Source of the DNA: Myrica gale
Taxonomy: Eukaryota > Streptophyta > Magnoliopsida > Fagales > Myricaceae
Direction of reading: 5' to 3'
Assembly: GCA_963930655.1 (NCBI GenBank)
Contig: OZ005602.1
Location: 22,085,840 to 22,149,839 of the forward strand
Length of the DNA: 64,000 nt
Position numbers and translations under genes: made by a program. Positions 54,801 to 64,000 of this stretch are shown here, piece after piece; the first letter of the stretch is position 1, and each line of letters begins with the position of its first letter. The notes beneath the pieces were generated by a model. It was not told where the DNA came from. It saw only the letters and a program-made list of their open reading frames with translations, and searched no databases.

Positions 54801-55241
54801 GGAATTATGACACTTTGCACCTCGTTCTTTCAATTTTGAGACATTTCACCCACGTAGTTTGAGCTTCCTTCAATTTGTACTATATCATCTATTATCTGTA
54901 ATTTCGAACGGAAAGTTAGTTACGAGTTATGCACATGGCTCACTTGCTCATTTTGCCCCAAATATTTAAAAACGCTTAATTACACTTTGCATCCTTGTGG
55001 TTTGAGAAGTTTGACACTTTGCACCCTTCGTTCTTTTATTTTTCGAGACACTATGCACCAAAAAAATCAGTCACGCGTTCTGCATGTGGTTAATTTTTTC
55101 GTTCAAAATAACGAATAAATTGACGAGGGTTGCAAAGTATCAAAACCTCCAAACCATGAGGTGAAATGTCTCAAAACTAAAAGAACCAGGTGCAAAGTGT
55201 TAAGACTCTCAAACCACGTGGGTGTAAAGCGTAATTAACCC
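54801..55241. mobile_element. MULE-type foldback MITE with 9-bp target duplication
   Basis: Left GGAATTATGACACTTTGCAC pairs with the complement of the right end (GGGTTAATTACGC), and the TTGAGACATTTCACC blocks mirror each other. Flanks are perfect TAATATTTA (54792-54800 and 55242-55250), the 9-bp size of Mutator-type insertion. Confidence 0.85.
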
Positions 55242-55250
55242 TAATATTTA

Positions 55251-55560
55251 TGTGAGATAAAAATCGTCATTTTAGAAACAAAAAAAATGAATTTATGTTA
55301 AAAATTATAATGGTGGTACAAAATGTCCGAGATCAATCTTTCTTTAGTACAATGCAACAAAAATAATAATTTAGAAGGTAAAATATATGGATAAACTCAT
55401 AGTTAGCCCCATATCTTTGGGGCAAAATCAAGTTACTACCCCTATTTTTCAAACCAACAATTTGAGACTCATATGTTTCAAAATCATTCAATCATCGCCC
55501 CCCATTTAAATTCACCGTCAAATGAGACGGTTTTTCATGCACGTGCGTCTCACGTGCGTC
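55251..55560. other. Flank block plus a one-sided MITE end
   Basis: 55251-55385 continues the flank block. From about 55390 the AACTCATAGTTAGCCCCATA, then CCATTTAAATTCACCGTCAA text looks like the left arm of a MULE-type MITE whose right arm is not present nearby. Confidence 0.4.
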
Positions 55561-56162
55561 TACTCCACTCAAATTGATGAATCTGCCCTCAGGAAGTGTG
55601 ACATCTATCTTTCCCATCTCTAGCATGAACTCAGCTCCCCCTTCTTTCGTTCCCGTCTCACCTTTTCCCACGAGTCGATTCCAACGAGTAACATTCCAGG
55701 GAAGATTTGTATCACACTCGAAAACGAAGCTCAAGCCGAATGATTCTTCCATATCACTGAGACAGTTCAACATTCAAGTTCAAATACATGTTGTCGTGAT
55801 CAAGGTCTTTCCACTTTTGCCATCCGAGGTATCATCTCGAGTTCAAATCAAACTCCCCCAGCCTCTCTCCACCCATCCTGCATGCATGCTTCTCCATTTT
55901 CAGACTCTTCATCATTCAAGAAATCTTCAGATGGCTCTTGGGTATTGTTTCCCCATCCATTTATCATCTCATTTGCATTACCTCCTTGTTCATGCTCTCC
56001 CATAATTGTAGCATCGTTGACTTGGGACCCAAGTGCACTCGCTCTTATTGGGCCTCGTGCCATCATTTCTGCAGGAACCTGCGACTCAACCCGAGCTTGC
56101 TCTGCCTGAACCATGGCCATTCGCAGTTTAGCCTCATGAGCTTCACGACCAGCCTTCTCTCC
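55561..56162 (-). pseudogene. Unrecognised minus-strand gene fragment beside the raffinose-synthase piece
   Basis: Frames at 55492-55773 and 55848-56213 are open on the minus strand and polar, with a segment [20 protein letters not shown] of coiled-coil character. That segment occurs again, damaged, at 56867-56933. It may be from a transposon-borne protein or a captured gene; I cannot tell. Confidence 0.35.
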
Positions 56163-56866
56163 GTGGAGGGGGTATTTATCACAGCTGTTTTCGATGAGGA
56201 AAAGAGCAGGCACGTGGTCTCCATCGGAGCCCTGCGTGACGTACGGTTCATGGCGTGCTTTAGGTTCAAGTTATGGTGGATGGCTCAGAAGATGGGCGAT
56301 AACAGGGGGACATTCCACTGGAGACGCAGTTCCTACTGGTCGAGACAAAAGATGGGTCCCATCTTTAATCGGACGATGGAAACGAAGAGAACCAAATCTT
56401 CTACACAGTTTTCCTTCCCTTAGTAGAAGGCTCCTTCCGGGCTTGCTTACAAGGCAATGCTCAAGACGAGCTGGAGCTCTGTCTCGAGAGTGGTGACGCA
56501 GACACCAAAGCGTTGTCATTTACGCACTCGTTGTTCAACAGCGCCGGTACGAATCCTTTCGGCAGAATAACTGACGCAATAAGAATCGTTAAGTTGCACC
56601 TAAAGACTTTCCGTCCACGTCATGAAAAGAAATTGCTCGGCATCGTTGACTACTTCAGGTGGTGCAATTGGGACGCGTTCTACCAAGAGGTGACCCAAGA
56701 AGGCGTTGAGGCAGTCCTCGAATCTCTCGCCGCCGGTGGGACTCCCCCGAAGTTCGTGATCATCGACGATGGATGGCAATCTGTCGTTGGGGACCCTCAG
56801 GAAGCGAACAAGAGCGAGAAGAAAACGATGCCCTCGCTTAGGCTGACCGGGATCAAAGAGAACTCG
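56163..56866 (+). pseudogene. Raffinose-synthase-like (galactinol-sucrose galactosyltransferase) fragment
   Basis: Plus-strand codons read [108 protein letters not shown] and FVIIDDGWQSVVGDPQEANK, in the order of plant raffinose synthase or SIP proteins (glycoside hydrolase family 36). At least two frame changes lie between 56310 and 56520. The N-terminal third and the later catalytic part are missing. Intact enzymes move galactose from galactinol to sucrose. This piece cannot be active. It is framed by two copies of a 66-base repeat (56058-56124 and 56867-56933). Confidence 0.85.
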
Positions 56867-56931
56867 TGCCATCATTTCTGCATGAGCCTACGACTCGGCC
56901 TGAGCTTGCTCTGCCTGAACCATGGTCATTC

Positions 56932-57068
56932 GCTGGGCATCCCGCCCCCACGTTCCGCCAGCTGACGTGGAAGTGGGGCCCAGCAATTTCTCCATGTGAG
57001 AAATACTGGGCCCCAGCTCCACGTCAGCCAGCGGGACGCTGGCGGGAGCTGGGCGGGATGCCCAGCAT
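56932..57068. mobile_element. GC-rich foldback MITE
   Basis: The left arm (GCTGGGCATCCCGCCC, then GTGGGGCCCAGCAATTTCTC) is mirrored by the right arm (GAGAAATACTGGGCCCCAGC, then GGGCGGGATGCCCAGC). Arms are about 65 bases with a few-base loop. Confidence 0.8.
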
Positions 57069-57647
57069 TTCCCGATTCGATATAATAAAATTGGTACAGC
57101 AAATGGTGTAGTCGGTTTCTTTTTCATGAAAACCGACCAATCCGTACAAAGCATAGGAGATCTTTTCTCATGTGTGTTATATATTCCCTCCCCTCCGCTT
57201 AACCTTGAGTTTGCTAAGATTTACCGATTACTCCTTTAAAAAAATCCAAGAGAAAAAGATTAATCGGTAGCATATTCGGATATGCGAGACAAATGGCACT
57301 TTATCTGCCCTGCACTCATTTCTAATTACTACGTGATGAGAAAATATAACATAATTTATAATACATTTCAAATTATTAATTTCATGTCGTTGCATTCTTT
57401 AATTATTGATTTTAAATACTTTATATTTAAAAAATATATTTTAATGCATGAAATAACATTTTTCTCTATAAATATTTTAATATATGAGGGTAAAATTGTC
57501 ATTCTTGAAACCAAAAAATGAATTACTGTTAAAAATTGACTACGTCTGAAATTACAAAAATAATAATTTAGAATATAAAGCACTAGTCCACTGCAAATAT
57601 TAGGAGGAAAATTGTTGTCATGAGCTTATCAAATAATATAGATTTCT
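57069..57647. repeat. Flank block, third copy
   Basis: Aligns with 12904-13191 and then directly with 13753-14140, skipping the MITE and solo LTR present there. It therefore gives the empty site for 13192-13752. It ends with the left target duplication of the next insert. Confidence 0.7.
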
Positions 57648-58621
57648 ATTTCTCCCCCTCTCTAACACCCCTCTCTCTCTAAACTCTCTCTGTTTTTCCC
57701 CCATCGGCGATCCCTAGGGGGAGGGTGGGTGCTTTGGCTCCACCCTCCTCCCCCTTTTTTTCTCCTTCCTCTTCCCCGTGCTTTGTGCTGGTTCGCTGCT
57801 TTCCGGTGGCTTTGGTGGTTTTTCTCTTTGTTTTGCAGATTTCTTCCGAGCGGTGGTGCGCCTCCTCCGTCGTTTTTTGGCCTACACACGCCCCGTAGGT
57901 GCACTCAGACGGCCGAGCTCTACGCGTCGCTCTTTCTCCGGTAAGCAAATGATGACGCGTGTGCTCACACGCGCCCCACGCGCCGCACCTGCATCTGACG
58001 CGCCGCCACTTGTGGCCAAGCGTGAGGCACCTCCCCCCGCTCAAATTCTGTTTTTCTTTCCATATCTGGCCTCTGTGGCTCCTTCCGCCTCCTTTAAGCC
58101 GTTGATATCCCCTTTCCGCCATCACTCGTTGCCGCCTCCGTTCTGGCCAAAGCCTTCTAGGTCGTCCCCGGGGCTTATGTTACGCTTTATCGAAATAAAC
58201 TCGTTTGGGTCTGCCCATATGTTTAGGGCTTGTTTTGTGTTCTGTTTTCGCCCGTTTGGGCTCGCCTCTCTGTTTAAGGATTGTTTATGTTTATTTATGT
58301 GTTTTTGCAATTACAGTTGGGATTGCAAGTTTAGCGCTTGTCTGGAGCCGGCTCGTCAACTTTGTTGGCGGTCCTTCAACGACAGTTCTTTCACGGTTTT
58401 TCCGTGTTTCCTAGGACCCTTGGGTCCTCTCGCTTCGGGCTTTGTGTCCGCCACCTCTGAGGACCTTGTGTCCTCTTTAATAATCACTTCACTGTTGGCC
58501 CCTTCGCTGTCGCTTGTAAGGCCCTTTTGGGTTCTTCTCTTTATTTTCCTAGCTTGTAATTTTTGTTTGTGTGTTTTTTTTCATATATATAATTAGCTGT
58601 TTAACAAAAAATAATAATAAT
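57648..58621 (+). mobile_element. LINE-like retroelement with 16-bp target duplication
   Basis: Perfect direct repeats AATAATATAGATTTCT lie at 57632-57647 and 58622-58637; the paralogous site at 14136 lacks the insert. The insert starts with a C/T-rich leader, is GC-rich in the middle and ends in a T-rich tail region followed by AACAAAAA and (AAT)n, as in non-LTR retroelements. There is no endonuclease or reverse-transcriptase text. The longest frame (57778-58596) is stop-free but compositionally odd and matches no family, so I do not call it a gene. Confidence 0.75.
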
Positions 58622-58637
58622 AATAATATAGATTTCT

Positions 58638-59506
58638 TTTTATTTTTTCTTTTTAATGTTTACAGTGTAGCTCCTAAGTTTGCAAATTTAGAAAGCATAT
58701 ATAGTGCACTGTGCAAGACCAAATTATCAACTCAATATTTCGTAGGCCCAAGCTGTAATTATTTAGATGACGATTCCTTTCATGACGTGTCTTTTTTCCT
58801 TTTCTGAAGAGTTTTGTCCCGAATTGATGTTTTTTTATATGCACTCCTCCCATAGTATACGGTGCATTTTGTACACCCTATACTTATGATTAATTTACAT
58901 ACATTACAATATATTTTTTTAATTCAATATTTATGTAGGAGTTCCAAATTGCTACGTCTTTTGGAGTTTAAACATATAATCAGAGGATTTTTTTTTATCC
59001 TCCATGACTATTATTTAATCATGTACAGCTTATGTAATATACCGTCCCGAAAAATGTATAAGTGAGTAATTTGAAATTTAAAGGTGTTGATATTGATAAA
59101 TGATTATCCATGTTGAAATATCTTTATTTTATACAGAAATCGAATGAAATTTGAACCGGGTGTTGCAGCTTATCTTCCGTCCAAATTGCCTTGCCGAGGG
59201 AACAGTTCAAATCTACATTATCGCTGTTTTGGCAAAAATTTCAACCCCAAACTGATGCCACGTTTTGACCCCCCATGTGATGTACGTCCAAAATTCCATG
59301 TCCATTATTATTACTATTGCACGTCTCTATCATTCTTTTGCCACAAGTGTGTAACTTTCTGTGTTTGTTCATTAAAGCAACTGAAAGATGTGTATTCAAA
59401 TAGTAAATTTTTGGTCCTTAAAAGAAACCTGAATTGGCCGGTTAGTTTGATAGAATTTCAGGATATCATAATTTTATATAATTTTTTTTGTCCGAATAGT
59501 AGGGTA
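58638..59506 (+). other. Flank block, then sequence without a recognised gene
   Basis: 58622-58990 matches 14136-14530. A 121-codon frame at 59144-59509 (MKFEPGVAAYLPSKLPCRGN) has no recognisable domain and lies in A+T-rich DNA; it is unsupported as a gene. Confidence 0.45.
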
Positions 59507-59889
59507 TAATATAGGGATAAATACACTGTTTACTCATTAATTACTATAGGTTCAACATATTGCACTCTAAACTACCAGCTTTTACACATTGCACTATTTT
59601 AAACTAAAATGATCATAATACTCTTGACCCATTTTTCGTATTAAAAATATTGTTGTCAATTTCTTAACTTATCGATGTGTATTATTGTCAAACGGGTGGT
59701 GCAAGTGTAACATTGATAGTTAGATGGTGCAATGTGTCTAATATTAGTAGTTGGAGGGTGCAATATGTCAATACGAGTAGTTTAGTATGCAATGTGTCGA
59801 CATGAGTAACCCAGAACTGGATCGGAGTATACCGGTCCAGTTTTGGTCCGGGTTGGCCGGTCCGGCCGATTTTTTGGGTAGCCCTAATC
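59507..59889. mobile_element. Decayed DNA-element remnant
   Basis: TATTGCACTC, TTGCACTATTTTA, GGTGCAATGTGTC and GGTGCAATATGTC words are arranged as loose inverted halves, like an old foldback MITE. The right end has GGTCCGGGTTGGCCGGTCCGG (59853-59873), like the patch at 22675. Confidence 0.4.
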
Positions 59890-60240
59890 ACTTGGATTTG
59901 TTTAATAATAATTTAACAATGATTAACTTAGAATAATCACGGGGACTGATGACTGTAATAATATCCAGTCAATTGGCGAATTATGTGTGCCAAATGAGAA
60001 TGCAAGCCGTATCTAATGAGACAGGTTCCTGCCAAGTTTTTTTTGCTTCTGTTGGCCTATTACCATTGATTGAGAGATCATTATTCAGAGGTGGTCACCA
60101 TGAAAACTAATATATAGCTTTAATTCCTAACAAACAAAGAAATGGCGTTATTATTGTTTTATAATATAACTTCTGAGTCTTGTGAAATATGTTTTTATCC
60201 TTCAATTATTTTAACAATGGAGGGATTAATAGTAGCAAAA
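59890..60240. repeat. Duplication block, partner of 49190-49400
   Basis: Same order of words as upstream of WAKL2, with a 110-base unmatched stretch inside (about 59960-60070). Confidence 0.7.
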
Positions 60241-61429
60241 CTTTAAGGACGATTTAAAGATTTTTTTTTAAAAAAACAAAACTGACTAATTTTCGGAAAA
60301 CAACACGTGGTTTGGCCATTTTGCATTATAGTGCTTCCCTATGAACGCTCGAGCCAATCAAGCTGTCAACACAGCCACATAGGATCCAACATAATTTTGT
60401 CTTGACTAGAGATCCTCTATAATTTATTACATGAATTAAATATCGGAGAATTAGATACACAGTATATCGAATCTCATAGTAGCATCCACGTTGCACCTTA
60501 TTTATTAGAGATAATATTAAATATTATAAGATTGTTTATTTTTTTAAATTGAATCATCTAATTTGAAAAATAAATTAAAAAGAAAAATTCTCTCTCTTAT
60601 TCGTTATTTTTTTTTATTTTTTAACTCCAGACCGAGGGATTGATTTTTATGTTTTCCAAACTTAAAATAGCTTATCAGCTTAGAGTACTAGAGAAAACCT
60701 GAAATGAAAGTTAGATCACGTGATGATCTGCGCAAACTCTGATGCTAGGGAGGTAACTGGAAGGGTCGTAGGCCATAAATATCAGGAGACAGTAGACCAG
60801 ACCAGGTGGGAAGATAAAAGAAAAGAGTGCTAAACAACAAAAGAGAGTGTCCTGTTGTTGTTTTTTTGTTTTTTTGTGCTTAGTGGGGCATTAGGGAGTT
60901 CGTGATTGCCTACAGAAAGATTCCACGACTTTATTATATGAAAAAGACACAAATGACGGGCATGATGTAGCATCACAATCACCATGTCATCCTATCCAAT
61001 CATGCTATCGAAAAGTGGTAATTAGAACACAAGTAGGATCATTCAAATCTGGGATTAGGTCTACTTTAGTAATTATGATGTTTGGGATTAATCCTACTAC
61101 TTTTTTATTCACTCTATGCCCAAATTCTGCCACTTTTTTTCTTCCTTTTCCCCCATACTTTTTTTTTTTTTACATTCTTAAGCTCAAAAAGTGTCTAACT
61201 TTGGGATCTCAGGCGTCGTATGAAAAGTTGCTTATCTTTCTCTTTTTTACTTTCAATAATTGTTGAGACTTTTTAAACTATCTTTGGCTTTTCACAATTA
61301 AAAGCTTCGAGTATATATTTTAATTTAGATTAATCAAATTTAGGAAGAAAGAAAAAAGAGAAACATTATAATATGCCTCATATTTTTTTTTAAAACAAAA
61401 CTGAAAACGAGGATGGGTTGTTTTTTAGA
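60241..61429. other. No gene recognised
   Basis: A+T-rich, with poly-T runs near 61135-61165. No conserved motif, repeat partner or element end was seen. Confidence 0.45.
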
Positions 61430-61765
61430 ACGATTAATTACATTTGCACTTAAGTGGTTTAGAGATCTTGATATTTTACATCACATCCTTTCAATTTTTC
61501 TTTTCTCCCTTTTCTTTTTCTTTTTTTTTAATTAAAAAACAAATCGTTTTGTAAATTGTAAACCCCTAGCCCCGTCCCCCCTTTCCCGTTTGTCTTCGCA
61601 GACCCCTGGGCTCCCCGACTCCCCCAAAAGAAGTATCCTGATTCTTCTCCTCCCCCCTTTTTTTAACAAAACGGATCATTTTGTTTAAAGTGACTTTAAA
61701 CCCCTCCTCCCACATTTCATTTGTTTGCAGATCCCCCCGCCTCCGCCCCCCGAATAATCTCAATT
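61430..61765. other. Possible one-sided MITE and C-rich patch
   Basis: CGATTAATTACATTTGCACT at 61430 resembles the terminal text of the MITE family at 54801. It is followed by C-rich runs at 61560-61750. No right end was found. Confidence 0.3.
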
Positions 61766-62839
61766 TAAATATATTGTGTAGAGTTACTTATCTTGGTGAT
61801 GGAGATCGAGGAGTAGGAATTTTGAAGGAGTTACTCATCTTTAAGATGTTCTTATAGTTATTTCTCAGTTTATTATTTTAGATTATATTGGTTGATTGGT
61901 TGAGACTTTAGATTCTCATGTTGTTGTAATGTTCTCTAAGTTTCTTGATTTTGGATTTTATTAGTTTGGACTTTAAATTCTCTCATCTTATCTTTTAATA
62001 TGATCTCAACGGGTATGCACGCATATCAGATCCGATGAAAATGAATGCAGTAGAGCAAGGTTGGCTAGGAGGGAGAGGAGGCCCTACAAAGAAGAGGTCG
62101 CGCTGAATGCAATGAGGAATAAAGATCACTTTCGCACCTTACTTCTTCGTTCTTTCTAATTCATTCACTTTAAGGTTGGTTTTGAACGCCGCGTAACTTC
62201 ATCTTCAACCAACCTCCATTGTACGTACCTTTCGGTGCGACCACTAAAGAATTATACACTAAACAACTGCTTATAGACGCTTACTAAGAGACTGGTTTTC
62301 ATTCATTAGGCCAGCGTGAAACTAAGAAAGAGAGATTTGCCTAAAGCGGCATGCAAGCAAACTGTGCACGCTAATTTTATTAATTTTGGATTTAATTAAT
62401 TTAGATTTTATTTATTTGTGATTAATGGACCAAAAGAAAAAAAAAATACATTGGATAAAGTGCGTAAAATATTAAAAAAATGGTCCAATATGAATGCAGG
62501 ATAACCAGAAACCAACACCGTTAAGGGTCGATTTATGCCCTTAACAATGTAGGTATAAGTGACAATTATTTAAAAATCGGCATATCCGGTGTAGGTGCCG
62601 GTTTTGGCCAAAACCAGCACCTACACCTGGGTTGAACAACTCTATTTGGTATGACTCATATTTTTTTGTGACCAAAACCGACATCTACACCGGAATTAAA
62701 CAAACCTAATTGGCATGACTTTTTTTTAAGATGTACAGCTCAACCTTCCGTACAGATACACAACCAGTACTAAAATAAAGTTAGTAGGCCCCACCAACTT
62801 GATCAAAATCTTTTTAACGCAAAATAGTCTTTCTTTAAA
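61766..62839. repeat. Spacer with a 45-bp palindrome
   Basis: 62586-62630 is a near-perfect inverted repeat around GGCC (arms CCGGTGTAGGTGCCGGTTTT and its complement with one or two differences). A diverged half, GACCAAAACCGACATCTACA, follows at 62670. Such motifs occur near the ends of CACTA elements, but none was bounded here. No gene in the rest. Confidence 0.5.
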
Positions 62840-63127
62840 GGGAAATTAACAAATATCACACTAGGTTTTAAAGCCTTTTTAAAAACCTCACTCGGTTTTT
62901 AAAAAAATTCAAACGCTCACTAGGTTTATCATTTCGGTATAAAAACTCACTAAACCCAACGTCGTTAGACCTGTTTAACGAAAAATTCATCACGTCCAAT
63001 AATAAAGTGACACGTGTCATTAAAATAAATAAATCTAAAATCAATAAAAAAACATAATTATTAAAAAAATGGGGGAGGAGGATCTCCCCTCTCCACCACG
63101 AATGGCCCAGTTTTGGGCGGCCAGAGG
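62840..63127. mobile_element. Left half of a foldback MITE
   Basis: GGGAAATTAACAAATATCAC with AAAACCTCACTCGG, CTCACTAGG and GTCGTTAGACCTGTTTAACG blocks is the style of a MULE-type foldback arm (compare 4076 and 54801). It is cut at 63127 by the start of a CACTA element; its other half would lie beyond the window. Confidence 0.4.
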
Positions 63128-64000
63128 CACTACAAGAAAACAGCGCATTAGCCACGCGGCAGAACGCGGTCCCCTCGTTCCCGTCAGTAAAGCATGAGCT
63201 TCGTCCACCGCTGCTTACAATCCGTCGACGTTCAATTAAAATAACTCCTCTGTTTTTAAATGCCTGATTTCGCGGGTTGCAAGTTCTTTAGCGACGAATC
63301 TCCGAATAACAGCAACGGGGTGGGTGGTCGTTATCCCCTGGTAACTCGGTCAACAGCAGCGTCGTTTTGGGTCCGTCAAGAGAAATGCATAACCGACGAA
63401 AATTTCGCTTATCGCCAATGGGTTTATGGTGAGATATTAAGGCCGACGATCTGATATGCGTTGGCGAAGGTCCATTCTTTGATCTCGGTTATCTTGCTTA
63501 GTTGTGGGTTATATACTTGGTTGGGTTTCTTTTGCTGTTTCCTACTGCCTTTGTATAAATCTAACAAATTTATTGTGGCATACACTGCTTAGAAAATTAG
63601 TAATAAAATTTCCTACCACCTACGTCTTGCCCAATTTAAACTGCATAACCATGCCAAGGAAGGACGCAAGGCGAAATGGTACAATTGTGTATAAATTGAA
63701 TGTAGCCAGTCGTGATCCTCTACCATCTGGTTTCGTCGAGAGTTTTGTAAAATCGACGGTGGAGGTCGTCGAGTTTGGGTTCATCACGAATACTCGTTGT
63801 CGTTGTTTAAGGACCACTCTTTCACCACGATCTCCTTGCTTGTCGAGGAAGCTTCTCCACGTAATTCACCTTTTCTGCACCGGATGTACATGAGCTGGAG
63901 GAAGGCGGTTAAGGTCGATTTTTCCTCTTCACTCTCAGATGACAGAATCGGAATTTGTTGTCAGATCAGGTTCGTTTGGTGAGGCGTTTTCAATTCCCCT
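63128..64000. mobile_element. Start of a second CACTA element
   Basis: CACTACAAGAAAACAGCGC at 63128 is a canonical CACTA terminus, better kept than the ends of the 15341 element. The first 130 bases are GC-rich with CGCGG words. Short frames follow at 63260-63454 and 63504-63893 (the latter includes MPRKDARRNGTIVYKLN), with no family recognised. The element runs past the window. Confidence 0.65.

Noticed and set aside
57662-58596. Frames up to 272 codons on both strands
   Set aside because: They lie within a retroelement insert with a target duplication; the translation is low-complexity and unlike any known ORF1 or reverse transcriptase.
59144-59509. 121-codon frame downstream of WAKL2
   Set aside because: No domain, no conserved copy at the WAKL1 side and skewed composition; treated as chance.

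Overview
This is nuclear DNA from a flowering plant, most likely a eudicot. The only intact protein genes are a three-exon wall-associated-kinase-like receptor (WAKL) and a cytosolic class I small heat-shock protein (HSP20). Nearly everything else is A+T-rich intergenic DNA made of nested transposons, gene fragments and decayed duplicates. No rRNA gene, canonical tRNA gene, CRISPR array or bacterial-style operon was seen. The species cannot be named from this window.

Layout. 1-2460: a copia gag scrap, a MULE-type MITE and short repeats. 2460-7700: two diverged copies of the WAKL upstream region. The first is split by a copia solo LTR (3034-4996) that carries a GC-rich foldback element; the second is split by a LINE-like insert and a MITE. 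7703-11370: WAKL1, intact. 11371-15340: flank with MITEs and a small solo LTR. 15341-21353: a 6-kb CACTA-type element with degenerate ends, a CCT target duplication and a captured beta-amylase exon. 21354-25172: satellite-like repeats and a copia gag plus LTR remnant. 25173-32324: three decaying HSP20 copies; one is split by a hAT element that itself carries a receptor-kinase fragment. 32336-45788: a copia solo LTR, a second solo LTR with tRNA-like segments, and a 10-kb Sirevirus-like copia element on the minus strand with CATGT target duplications. 45789-47745: a reverse-transcriptase scrap and the intact HSP20 gene (minus strand). 48240-53487: WAKL2, a duplicate with a frameshift and a changed kinase motif. 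53488-60240: its flank, with MITEs, a raffinose-synthase-like fragment and a LINE-like insert. 60241-64000: sparse DNA, then the start of a second CACTA element that runs off the end.

How it fits together. The window is a decaying tandem-duplication landscape. The WAKL gene with its flanks and the HSP20 gene with its flanks were each copied several times, and transposons then landed in the copies. Comparing copies gives empty and filled sites, so many insertion boundaries and target duplications can be read directly. WAKL1 should be a plasma-membrane receptor kinase and the HSP20 a heat-induced chaperone; nothing suggests the two act together.

No clearly new biological system was found. The points most worth checking are the GC-AG intron shared by both WAKL copies, the NRD kinase motif in WAKL2, and three host-gene fragments lying in or beside transposons (beta-amylase, receptor kinase, raffinose synthase).
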